Below are positions 51,167-58,485 of a stretch of DNA of 64,000 bases, piece by piece. The stretch lies in NCBI RefSeq assembly GCF_000422465.1, contig NZ_KE383842.1:1695845-1759844 (forward strand), in the 5' to 3' direction. The notes under the pieces were generated by a model. The model was given only the letters and a program-made list of their open reading frames with translations, was not told the DNA's origin and searched no databases. Position 1 is the first letter of the stretch. Each line of letters begins with the position of its first letter. The stretch is from Paenibacillus harenae DSM 16969. GTDB lineage: Bacteria; Bacillota; Bacilli; Paenibacillales; Paenibacillaceae. Made by a program: the position numbers and the translations under genes.

Positions 51167-51994
51167 TTCGATAACGACACTGTCACGGAAGCTGGTAACT
51201 TTCAGTTTATCGAGTTGTTCAAAGAACTCGTCGGCTTCAAGGATATCGTCTCGAGTCACCTCCAACCCGAACGAGGATGCAACTGCGTCTATTCGGCAAC
51301 GGCGCTCATCGACTATCTGACCGATTGTGCGCTACTCGGACACACACGCTTTCTACACATGAACGCGCTGCAATCCGATCCGGGCTATCAGATCGTGAAA
51401 GAGATCCAGCGCTTCCCAGAAGAAAGCACGTTTCGCGGACAGCTCAAGGGCATGACGTGGAGCCATCTCATCCAATTAGTTGGGATCAATCAAGAGTTAC
51501 TACGCCGCAAGGCCCGACTGGAAGGCAAACGACTCGTGTGGATCGACATTGACGACACCGTCATCACACTCTTCGGCGAACAGGAAGGTGCGACCAACGG
51601 TTACAACCTCCGTTATCACGGTCGCCCTTCGTACAAGGTGCGCGTCGCGTTTGTGGCAGGAACCGGGGAACTTATCCACCTGCAACTGAATCCATGCAAC
51701 ACGAATGGCATGAAAGACTTTCTTTCATTTGTTAAAGAAGTCGAAGCCATGCTTCCGCCGGAGTACATCATCGAAGGTATCCGTGCCGATTGCGGGTTTG
51801 CCGATCCTGCCGTTATGGAATATGCCGAAGCCAATGGTTGGCAGTACATTTTCAAATTGCCGAAGAAGGCAACCGTGAAGAAAGCGATCGCCTATCTGGA
51901 GCAACATCCACGCTTCTGGGAAACGCTCGCCGAGCGGGATGAGAGCATTCAGTTCGCCGCTGTGGACGAGCATTGGTCGGCAGCTGACACTTGA
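51152..51994 (+). pseudogene. IS1380 family transposase, 3'-truncated
   Basis: A 280-codon remnant of a DDE transposase. Preserved parts are the first acidic region (LVWIDIDDTVITLFGEQ, about residues 125-141) and the second (IRADCGFADPAVMEYAEANG, about 210-230), with the KLPKKA block typical of IS1380-family enzymes. It ends at EHWSAADT, well short of the usual length of about 430-450 aa, so the last Glu region and the right inverted repeat are missing. The start is GTG, and a few N-terminal residues may also be lost. A 163-bp piece (51446-51608) recurs inverted at 54456-54618. Confidence 0.85.
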
Positions 51995-52252
51995 TTTTTC
52001 AAAAAACTTTCATTTGATAGATTTATCAACATGCCAAATTTCCAATTATTTTTATAATGTAAAATTCAGAATATAATGGATTTATCGAGAAATGAGCGCA
52101 ATTGAGTTTGACGTCTTTAAGCAACGGAACGGTAAGCGTTTAGTTGGATGAGTATATCGGGATAATCTCGGTTATTGTACAGGCTTGTATTTCAGATGAC
52201 AATAATGTAATAATGATTTTTGAGACTTATTATCCAAAGAGAGGTGACGAAG

Positions 52253-52840
52253 ATGACTGCCGAAGCGCCACTAACGAGGGAAACGATTCTGGCCGCCGCG
52301 GACCAAGTTCTGCGGCGGTACGGTCCGAGGAAAACGTCCGTCGTCGATATCGCGAGATTTCTTCAAGTAAGCCATGGAACGTTATATCGTCACTTTCCAA
52401 GTAAATCTGCTTTGCTTACAGCCGTTACGGAGCGTTGGTTATATAACAGTATCTTGCTCCCGTTGCACGCGGTAGCGGAGAAAACGAGAGGAAGCGCCGA
52501 AGAACGATTGCGAATGTGGTTTGAAACGCTCTTCTCGAAAAAACGAACGAACGCTGCGGAAGAACCGGAGATGTTCGCGATGTATGCTGCCGTATCAGTT
52601 GAGGCGGATGAATGCATGAAGCCCCACGTCGAAGGGCTCATCGGCCAAATTCAATCGATTGTGGAATATGGGGTCGAAACGAAGGAGTTCAAGCCCGGGA
52701 ATGCGGCAATCAAAGCCCGTGCTTTGTTCCAGGCTACGAGCAGTTTCCATCATCCTGCACATGTGCAGGAATGGAAGGACTCTGAAATCGACAAAGCCTT
52801 CGACGACGTTTGGCAGCTGCTCATGTCCGGTTTGAAATAA
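52253..52840 (+). CDS. TetR family transcriptional regulator
   Basis: A 195-residue repressor-type protein. The N-terminal helix-turn-helix (TRETILAAADQVLRRYG...VVDIARFLQVSHGTLYRHFPSK, residues about 8-55) is diagnostic. The rest is the usual helical ligand and dimer domain. I chose the ATG at 52253, with AGAGGTGA ahead; an upstream start would add 11 unlikely residues. A strong terminator follows, and an SDR gene lies 269 bp downstream on the same strand, a plausible target. It sits between IS fragments. The 258 bp before it holds no gene. Confidence 0.9.
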   Translation: MTAEAPLTRETILAAADQVLRRYGPRKTSVVDIARFLQVSHGTLYRHFPSKSALLTAVTERWLYNSILLPLHAVAEKTRGSAEERLRMWFETLFSKKRTNAAEEPEMFAMYAAVSVEADECMKPHVEGLIGQIQSIVEYGVETKEFKPGNAAIKARALFQATSSFHHPAHVQEWKDSEIDKAFDDVWQLLMSGLK

Positions 52841-52854
52841 GCAGCCCAATGCAC

Positions 52855-52885
52855 TGCACGACAATCTCGTGCAATTTTTTTTATT
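52855..52885 (+). terminator. Terminator of the TetR gene
   Basis: Seven-bp perfect stem TGCACGA/TCGTGCA with a CAATC loop, then a long T tract. Confidence 0.88.
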
Positions 52886-53109
52886 TTGTAATGACAAAAA
52901 TAAAAATCTGTTATTTGACATTCATTATATGTCAGGTGTATATTTTATTTAAAAGAGGAGAGTGATGCTTCCGACATATAGCGTTTATGCAGGTTACTTT
53001 GTCTGATTACGATGGTTTTTGGCTTGGCGGAATCGATTTCATTTGTATCAAGAAGAAGCAAGTGTACTTGATGTCAGATCATAAAATAAACTAAGGAGTC
53101 GAAGCATTC

Positions 53110-53856
53110 ATGAATTTATCGGGAAACACGGTTCTCATTACAGGCGGATCAACGGGTATCGGGCTGGCTCTCGCGGAACGGCTCTTGAAGTCGGGAAACA
53201 CAGTCATTATTTGCGGAAGAAGAGAAGAAAAATTACAGGAGGCTCGGCACCTGCATCCGGAGCTTCACGTTCGGGTTTGTGACGTTGCAATGGAATCGGA
53301 AAGGCTGGCAATATTCAAATGGATTCAAAGCGAATTCCCCGGGCTTAATGTTCTTGTTAACAATGCAGGAATACAGCATAGGATGAATCTCATGGAATCG
53401 GGCAAGGACTGGAACCATTATCAGCAGGAAATCGCCATAAATTTGGAAGCTCCAATTCAACTTGCGATGCTCTTTATTCCTCATTTTGCAAAGCAAAAGG
53501 GTGCGGCAATCGTCAATATCTCCTCCGGACTGGCGTTTACCCCAATGGCGGCAGCTCCGATATACAGCGCGACGAAAGCGGCCATCCATTCGTTCACGAC
53601 AAGTTTGCGTTACCAGTTGTCCGCTACCGGGATTGAAGTCATTGAGGTGGCACCGCCGGCAGTCAATACGGACTTGGGAGGCATAGAGTTTCATGCGTTC
53701 GGAGTTCCGCTTGATGAGTTTATTGATGGGGTCTATCAGGGACTCAAGGATGGGAGACAGGAAATCGGCTACGGAACATCAGAGAAAGCACTGCGCCTGT
53801 CCAGGGATGAGATCGAGGAAACCGTTAAGCAGATAAACAACCATATTTCGTTCTAA
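53110..53856 (+). CDS. Short-chain dehydrogenase/reductase (DltE-like)
   Basis: A classical SDR oxidoreductase of 248 aa with NAD(P) binding. TGGSTGIG (about residues 11-18) is the cofactor loop, CGRREE suggests NADP, NNAG lies near residue 85, and the catalytic set is the Ser in NISSG with YSATK near 155. The sequence order resembles DltE/YbbO-type cytoplasmic SDRs; the substrate is unknown. It lies downstream of a TetR regulator that may control it (inference). The start has AAGGAGT at good spacing. Confidence 0.88.
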   Translation: MNLSGNTVLITGGSTGIGLALAERLLKSGNTVIICGRREEKLQEARHLHPELHVRVCDVAMESERLAIFKWIQSEFPGLNVLVNNAGIQHRMNLMESGKDWNHYQQEIAINLEAPIQLAMLFIPHFAKQKGAAIVNISSGLAFTPMAAAPIYSATKAAIHSFTTSLRYQLSATGIEVIEVAPPAVNTDLGGIEFHAFGVPLDEFIDGVYQGLKDGRQEIGYGTSEKALRLSRDEIEETVKQINNHISF

Positions 53857-54292
53857 GTGAGGAAAACAATGCTTCAACGGGTCAGGATAGCTCGATTGTT
53901 TGTCTGCATTCCGCGGCTCTTTGATCTGTTGGCAGGAGGTTCCGTGCAGGCTGTAGGCTGTAGTGGACAGTTTGAGGGTGTATGGGAACGCAGAGTGGGT
54001 CTGAGTTATTTAGTTTTGTTATCTTCACTATTTAATGGCTGAAACACAAGGTCCAGGTGCTCTTCCTTCTCTTATAAGCCTAACCCGTGTATCCCCGAAC
54101 CTTGAACCTAAGGTGGATAAATAGAGAAACGCAATATGATCATATTGATACAGTCGAAGAATGGATTTTACGATCGAATGGCGAACCACAAAAACGACGG
54201 ACATTACTTAATTTGAGAAGACCATTTTTTAACATGGATTCGGTAAGTAACAAGCATAAAAACGGCAAAAAGCCTGTCATATCATTGTCATA
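53857..54292. other. Gene-poor stretch between SDR and IS remnant
   Basis: No convincing gene. A frame on the plus strand encodes a hydrophilic fragment (HIDTVEEWILRS, NGEPQKRRTLLNLRR, about 54140-54240) that looks like decayed coding DNA, but I cannot name the family. It is probably debris of the insertion events on either side. Confidence 0.4.
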
Positions 54293-54363
54293 TCAGGTTT
54301 GTAGGTCACAAAAAGTTGCTAATTTTTTTGCAATAAAAACAGGACACCGTATACCTCTTGTCA
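54293..54363 (+). repeat. IS left end, direct copy B
   Basis: Second copy of the sequence at 51095-51166, same orientation, with a few substitutions. Here it is followed not by the transposase start but by unrelated DNA and then an inverted transposase fragment. Confidence 0.8.
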
Positions 54364-54455
54364 AATGGTTAAAGTACCCAACAATAACCTGGAGAGGAAG
54401 TGTCCTTAGCAACATGGTAACACAAACGGAGGCACATGCGCCAGACAAAAAACAC

Positions 54456-54618
54456 GGTTGTAACCGTTGGTCGCACCTTCCTGTTCGCCGAAGAGTGTGA
54501 TGACGGTGTCGTCAATGTCGATCCACACGAGTCGTTTGCCTTCCAGTCGGGCCTTGCGGCGTAGTAACTCTTGATTGATCCCAACTAATTGGATGAGATG
54601 GCTCCACGTCATGCCCTT
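54456..54618 (-). mobile_element. Inverted IS1380 transposase fragment
   Basis: These 163 bp are the reverse complement of 51446-51608, with matching lengths and ends as far as I can align them. They encode the same internal piece (MTWSHLIQLVGINQELL through GATNGYN) on the minus strand. It is an isolated fragment with no start, no second acidic motif and no termini. Confidence 0.88.
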
Positions 54619-54663
54619 ACCCTGATATATCCATAAATGATAATATATTAATGCGAATGCGAC

Positions 54664-54689
54664 TTATCCACAGGTCTAAGTTATCCACA
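54664..54689. promoter_or_regulatory. Two perfect DnaA boxes beside AT-rich DNA
   Basis: TTATCCACA occurs at 54664-54672 and again at 54681-54689, same orientation, 17 bp apart. A strongly AT-rich run (about 54622-54655) adjoins on the left. No replication gene is nearby. Confidence 0.75.
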
Positions 54690-54735
54690 TTCCGAATTCA
54701 TGTTGAATAATCGTAACCGTTCGTTGAAAAAGAGG

Positions 54736-55206
54736 TTAGTATATCGATTTCTTCATAATTACAGTCTTTACCGGGAAACCATTTGGGTTATTAACCACTT
54801 CTTCTCTTGTAATATAAAATCCAACTGATTTATACAACTGAATATTTTGTGATATTGCCATCCGCACCCTGCATGTAATCTCTGAATTCCCGTTCTTCTT
54901 AGCGTATTCTTCGAGCCAAGTAAGAATGGATTTAGCAATACCTTTCCCTCTTGCCTCTGGGGCAACGGATAGACGTGAGAAATAAAGTGAATTGTCTTCC
55001 GTTTTAAATCTTGCTGAACCCCGCGGAATCTCGTCGATAAAATAAAGCAAAGCATTTTCAGACCCGTTTTTTATCGACTCTTCTATTGAAACAATAGACT
55101 CATTAAGAGCACTGGAAGGAACATCAATATTCCTATATTCCTCGAAAGCAGAAAGCATTATTTTATGAACCAGGTAAGCATCTTTTGCATCCGCCAGGCG
55201 AATCAT
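54736..55206 (-). CDS. GNAT family N-acetyltransferase
   Basis: A 156-residue acetyltransferase using acetyl-CoA. Motif A is LSVAPEARGKGIAKSIL (RGKGIA pyrophosphate loop, about residues 83-99). LYKSVGFY is motif B near residue 132. The substrate cannot be told. A TTG lies one codon upstream; I prefer the ATG, which has GGAGG seven bases ahead. It stands alone at the edge of the IS-scarred strip. Confidence 0.88.
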   Translation of the reverse strand: MIRLADAKDAYLVHKIMLSAFEEYRNIDVPSSALNESIVSIEESIKNGSENALLYFIDEIPRGSARFKTEDNSLYFSRLSVAPEARGKGIAKSILTWLEEYAKKNGNSEITCRVRMAISQNIQLYKSVGFYITREEVVNNPNGFPVKTVIMKKSIY

Positions 55207-55342
55207 CAATTAACCTCCAAAACGATTATTGTATAACGAATTCTACTTCAATAACCGTATTCCTTCTTAGTCACATACAGATTACTCCGGCTTCCGCCAG
55301 TTAGCGATCCATGGCACTCACGCTACACGTCCCAGCGGATTT

Positions 55343-55580
55343 TAGGGAGGTTATGCTTGGACATTTGCCAAAGGGGGAAGTGAACCACAAGATCGATCTC
55401 CCGAGGACACAGCCTTGAGAGAAGTTAGAGAAGAAACCGGATATGTGTGTGAAGTTATTGCGCCGGGAGTTTGAATCAGATACTTGCGTAAAAGGGTCGA
55501 TTGAGGGATACCAATGCACTTAAAAGTGCGATTGAAGTAATGCGGGCATGCGAGAGGGTACAAGAACAAAATAAGATTTA
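55343..55580 (+). pseudogene. Nudix hydrolase remnant, frameshifted
   Basis: From 55349 one frame encodes GYAWTFAKGG and then a full Nudix box with the core ALREVREETGY (the G-x5-E-x7-REVREETGY spacing is kept). An in-frame TAG lies just before this (55343) and a TGA soon after VIAPGV. Other frames continue plausibly: FESDTCVKGSIEGY, then ALKSAIEVMRACERVQ, which resembles a Nudix C-terminal helix. The start is not recognisable. I conclude a broken gene with at least two lesions. Confidence 0.6.
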
Positions 55581-55788
55581 AGATTGGCTGTGCTTGTTAG
55601 ACTTCCATGGAATAACGCATAATCTGTCTCGCATTAAAACCTCGCCGGTACACTAATTACGATTGCCCCCATAAGCAAAGTCTTTCACTTTAATCAACCG
55701 CCCCAATAGATTTGATATCCTTGTTCTACCATGCCAACTACCTCTTGCAGCGATGAAGGTCACTCCAAAAAAGAATTTTTTTGTTGAA

Positions 55789-55818
55789 TGTGGCTTTTTA
55801 TTACCCTGCGGTGTCTAA
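55789..55818 (+). promoter_or_regulatory. Candidate ECF-type promoter
   Basis: TGTGGCTTTT (55789-55798) and TGTCTAA (55812-55818) resemble ECF -35 and -10 elements with about 17 bp between. It lies about 30 bp before the sigma-fusion gene and could be autoregulatory. The usual AAC of the -35 is absent, so this is weak. Confidence 0.3.
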
Positions 55819-55849
55819 TGGAGTGTAAGGTCAAGAGGAGGTTCTTACC

Positions 55850-57079
55850 ATGTCTGGAGCTCAAGACAAAAGCCCAGTTTATCCGGATAAATTGGGAAAC
55901 ATCAAAAAATTTGAAATCAACTATGAGCAATATCGCATAAGGCTCCGTAAATATCTCTCGTTGAAAGTGAATCCTATGGCCGCGGATGACTTAACGCAAC
56001 AAGTTTTTTTAAAGGCTATAGAAAACATTCATACATTTAAAGAAAATTCTAATTTATTCACTTGGATTATTAAAATTGCTCAGAATACAGTCAAAAATGA
56101 ATATCGAAGTTTATCGCGAAAAAAAGAAATTCCCTATGATTTTGCAGATTATGAATCACAGTCGATCTCTCTTGGTTTTGCTAAGAATGTTGAAATTCGT
56201 ATTGATATAAGTTCTGCGTTAAAAAAACTAAATGAGCTGGACCAACAGATCATTTCATTGCGTTTTTTTGTCGACTGTACCTTGCCGGAAATATCCAAGA
56301 TCATTGGAATGCGCGAGAGCGCGGTAAAAAACAGGCTGTACCGGTCATTAGAGAAATTAAGAAGAGAATTAAAAGAATGGGGTGACATTACTATAATGTC
56401 TATTCAAGATTTGATATCCATTGTGAATAAAAGTGAAACCGATGACGCGTACGATAGCCTGCAGAAGGTGCACCATGACTTATTTGAGGAGCTAAAGAAT
56501 AATGTTGAAACCATTTCATCCAAATTTAATCACCGTCCATCCAGAAAAACGATCATTGAAATCTATCCGGATCTGCCGACCTTCCATCAAGCTGTCGGGG
56601 AAGCAAATGCCCCTAATTGGTTCATGGGCACTTATGAGGGGCGCATATTAAAAATAGTTTCTCCGTTGAACCCGGGACCGGAGCATACGTATCCATCTAT
56701 TCTGAAATCAACGGTACACTTGTTTACAATGTGGTTAATCAGTGACATTAATCCCCTTTCTCCCAAATGGTTGCGTCAGGGGATTGGAGGATATGAAGCC
56801 AAACAAATGACCCCGGAATTTATTAAAAATACGACTGCAGATGCCATCCAAAATCTTGATATCCCGTCTTTTCAACAATTAAATAACGATACCTGGGATT
56901 TTGAAACCATGAAGGGATTTCAGTTTTCTTATTTAATTGTAGAATTCATTGTTGAGAAATATGGATTAGATGCATTAAACAAAGTGATTAGGAATCCCCA
57001 TGATTTTAATGGAATCTTTAAACGTTCGGAGTTAGAGCTGCATGAGCAATGGATCGGGCATTTAAAAAATAAACTGTAA
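55850..57079 (+). CDS. ECF sigma factor fused to degenerate peptidase-like domain
   Basis: A 409-residue fusion. Residues about 20-180 are an ECF sigma factor: region 2 (ADDLTQQVFLKAIENIHTF, then FTWIIKIAQNTVKNEYR) and region 4 (CTLPEISKIIGMRESAVKN). Residues about 235-405 resemble the peptidase-MA/gluzincin fold. Where active members have HExxH, this protein has VHLFTMW near residue 287. Where they have W-x-x-E-G it has WLRQGIGGYEA near 307, so metal ligands are lost. I infer a non-catalytic sensor or built-in anti-sigma domain. GAGGAGG lies 8 nt before the ATG. No anti-sigma gene adjoins it, and a terminator follows. Confidence 0.85.
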   Translation: MSGAQDKSPVYPDKLGNIKKFEINYEQYRIRLRKYLSLKVNPMAADDLTQQVFLKAIENIHTFKENSNLFTWIIKIAQNTVKNEYRSLSRKKEIPYDFADYESQSISLGFAKNVEIRIDISSALKKLNELDQQIISLRFFVDCTLPEISKIIGMRESAVKNRLYRSLEKLRRELKEWGDITIMSIQDLISIVNKSETDDAYDSLQKVHHDLFEELKNNVETISSKFNHRPSRKTIIEIYPDLPTFHQAVGEANAPNWFMGTYEGRILKIVSPLNPGPEHTYPSILKSTVHLFTMWLISDINPLSPKWLRQGIGGYEAKQMTPEFIKNTTADAIQNLDIPSFQQLNNDTWDFETMKGFQFSYLIVEFIVEKYGLDALNKVIRNPHDFNGIFKRSELELHEQWIGHLKNKL

Positions 57080-57093
57080 ATCCGCTGGCCCTT

Positions 57094-57138
57094 AGAGGGC
57101 TGTCTCAAACGTCATAAAGACTTAGGGACAGCCCCTCT
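57094..57138 (+). terminator. Terminator of the sigma-fusion gene
   Basis: An AGAGGG-CTGTC arm pairs with GACAGCCCCTCT across a 20-base loop, then a T-rich stretch. It may also serve the converging propeller gene. Confidence 0.75.
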
Positions 57139-57195
57139 TATTCTTTTATCCCTCTTCAAGCTTATTCCTATCATGCGATCAGCTGCTGCAGCAGC

Positions 57196-58461
57196 TCAAG
57201 CTTCTCCTCCCGGATACAGCGTCGAGCTGTACAGCCTCTTCGGCTGCGGCCGCGGAAGCAAGCCGATCGGCTGCACCGCCAGCTCCATCCGCCTGCCGGC
57301 ATAGATGGAAGCTGTCTCATTATCGTAGATAATCACCTGCTCCGTCCCCGCCCCCAGCAGGTCCGCATGTACGGCATAGCCGTCCGATGGAAACCGGACG
57401 ACGGGATTCATCCGGCCGTCGTACAGCGTCGGAAATATGCCCCCGCCTCTGCGGTAAGCGAGGATATAATCCGGCGTATCTTCTTCCCAGTTGCTCAGCG
57501 TTTCGATAATGGTCAGCCAGCCGTCCGTTTCGCGGTTTTCCTTCCACAGCTCCCGGCCTTCGGAATCGAGCAGGAATAAGGCATCCTTTCCTTTAAGCCC
57601 GCGGCCGTCATCCTCGCGCACCAGACGGTCTAATCCGGCGACCTGCAAGCCCGGCAGATCGTCGCGGAAACGGCCAAGCGCAATATGCTGGGACTCGACC
57701 GACCCCTCGTGCCGCCACAGCTCTTTGCCGGTACGGTCAACCATCACGGTCACGCTTCCGCCGATCACCAGCTCGGGCTCGCCGTCTCCGTTCACGTCGC
57801 CGACCCAGATGCAATCGGCATGGTCGTCCAAGTCCTTGCAGCTCCACAGCTGCCTTCCTTCCGAGTCGAGCAGATCGTAGCCGGCCATCACTTCGTCTTT
57901 CCCGTCGCCGTCAAGGTCGTAAACCCACGGATAATGCCCGGGAATGCCTTCGTGCGTCCACAGCAGCTTGAAATTTCGGTCCATTGCCCACAGCTTATGA
58001 TACCTGTCCTTCAATATAATGTCGGAGGCCCGGTCATTGCCGGACAAATTCGCGATGATGATACAATCATGCGCGTGCGGATCGGGCAGCGGATAGCTTT
58101 CCTTCAGCTTGCCGTCTCTCCCGTCAATGATCATGAACTGACCGTCCATCACGCATAGGACCTCCAGCCTGCCGTCCCCGTCGATATCATAGATTTGGGC
58201 CGGATAGTCCGAGCCCTGGCTGCCGGCGCCCAAATCCGGCGTCCCGCTCTGCCATAGCTGCCTCCCCTCGAGATCAAATGCCGTTAGGCACTGTACCTTA
58301 TGCGGAATATACCGTACGTCCTGCCGATTATCAGGCTGGACCAGCAGCAGCTCCATGCGGCCGTCGCCGTTCAGATCGCCAAGCAGCATTTTACAATTCG
58401 GCCCTGCCGCACGGATATCGATTTTCCCCAAAAGAACCGCATCCATTGTTTCCTGCTTCAT
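57196..58461 (-). CDS. Cytoplasmic FG-GAP/VCBS beta-propeller protein
   Basis: A 421-residue repeat protein without signal peptide. Calcium-binding DxNGDG/DxDGDG loops recur (DLNGDGRMELL, DIDGDGRLEVL, DLDGDGKDEVM, DVNGDGEPELV), each followed by a hydrophobic strand. RQLW-type repeats (GRQLWQS, GRQLWSC, GKELWRH, GRELWKE) mark the blades. The pattern resembles the propeller of PL11 rhamnogalacturonan lyases, but it is shorter and I do not see that family's catalytic region clearly. It starts 24 bp after the YetA-like stop with GGAGGG ahead, so it is cotranscribed. A role in oligosaccharide breakdown or binding is inferred. Confidence 0.82.
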   Translation of the reverse strand: MKQETMDAVLLGKIDIRAAGPNCKMLLGDLNGDGRMELLLVQPDNRQDVRYIPHKVQCLTAFDLEGRQLWQSGTPDLGAGSQGSDYPAQIYDIDGDGRLEVLCVMDGQFMIIDGRDGKLKESYPLPDPHAHDCIIIANLSGNDRASDIILKDRYHKLWAMDRNFKLLWTHEGIPGHYPWVYDLDGDGKDEVMAGYDLLDSEGRQLWSCKDLDDHADCIWVGDVNGDGEPELVIGGSVTVMVDRTGKELWRHEGSVESQHIALGRFRDDLPGLQVAGLDRLVREDDGRGLKGKDALFLLDSEGRELWKENRETDGWLTIIETLSNWEEDTPDYILAYRRGGGIFPTLYDGRMNPVVRFPSDGYAVHADLLGAGTEQVIIYDNETASIYAGRRMELAVQPIGLLPRPQPKRLYSSTLYPGGEA

Positions 58462-58485
58462 TCCATTCCCTCCTCTATCGCTTCC

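Noticed and set aside
53857..54042. 61-codon frame after the SDR gene
   Set aside because: No ribosome binding site and no protein-like composition. It is short and adjoins IS debris.
54087..54500. 137-codon plus-strand frame
   Set aside because: It runs through unrelated pieces (unknown fragment, IS end, antisense transposase) and is a chance junction product, not a gene.
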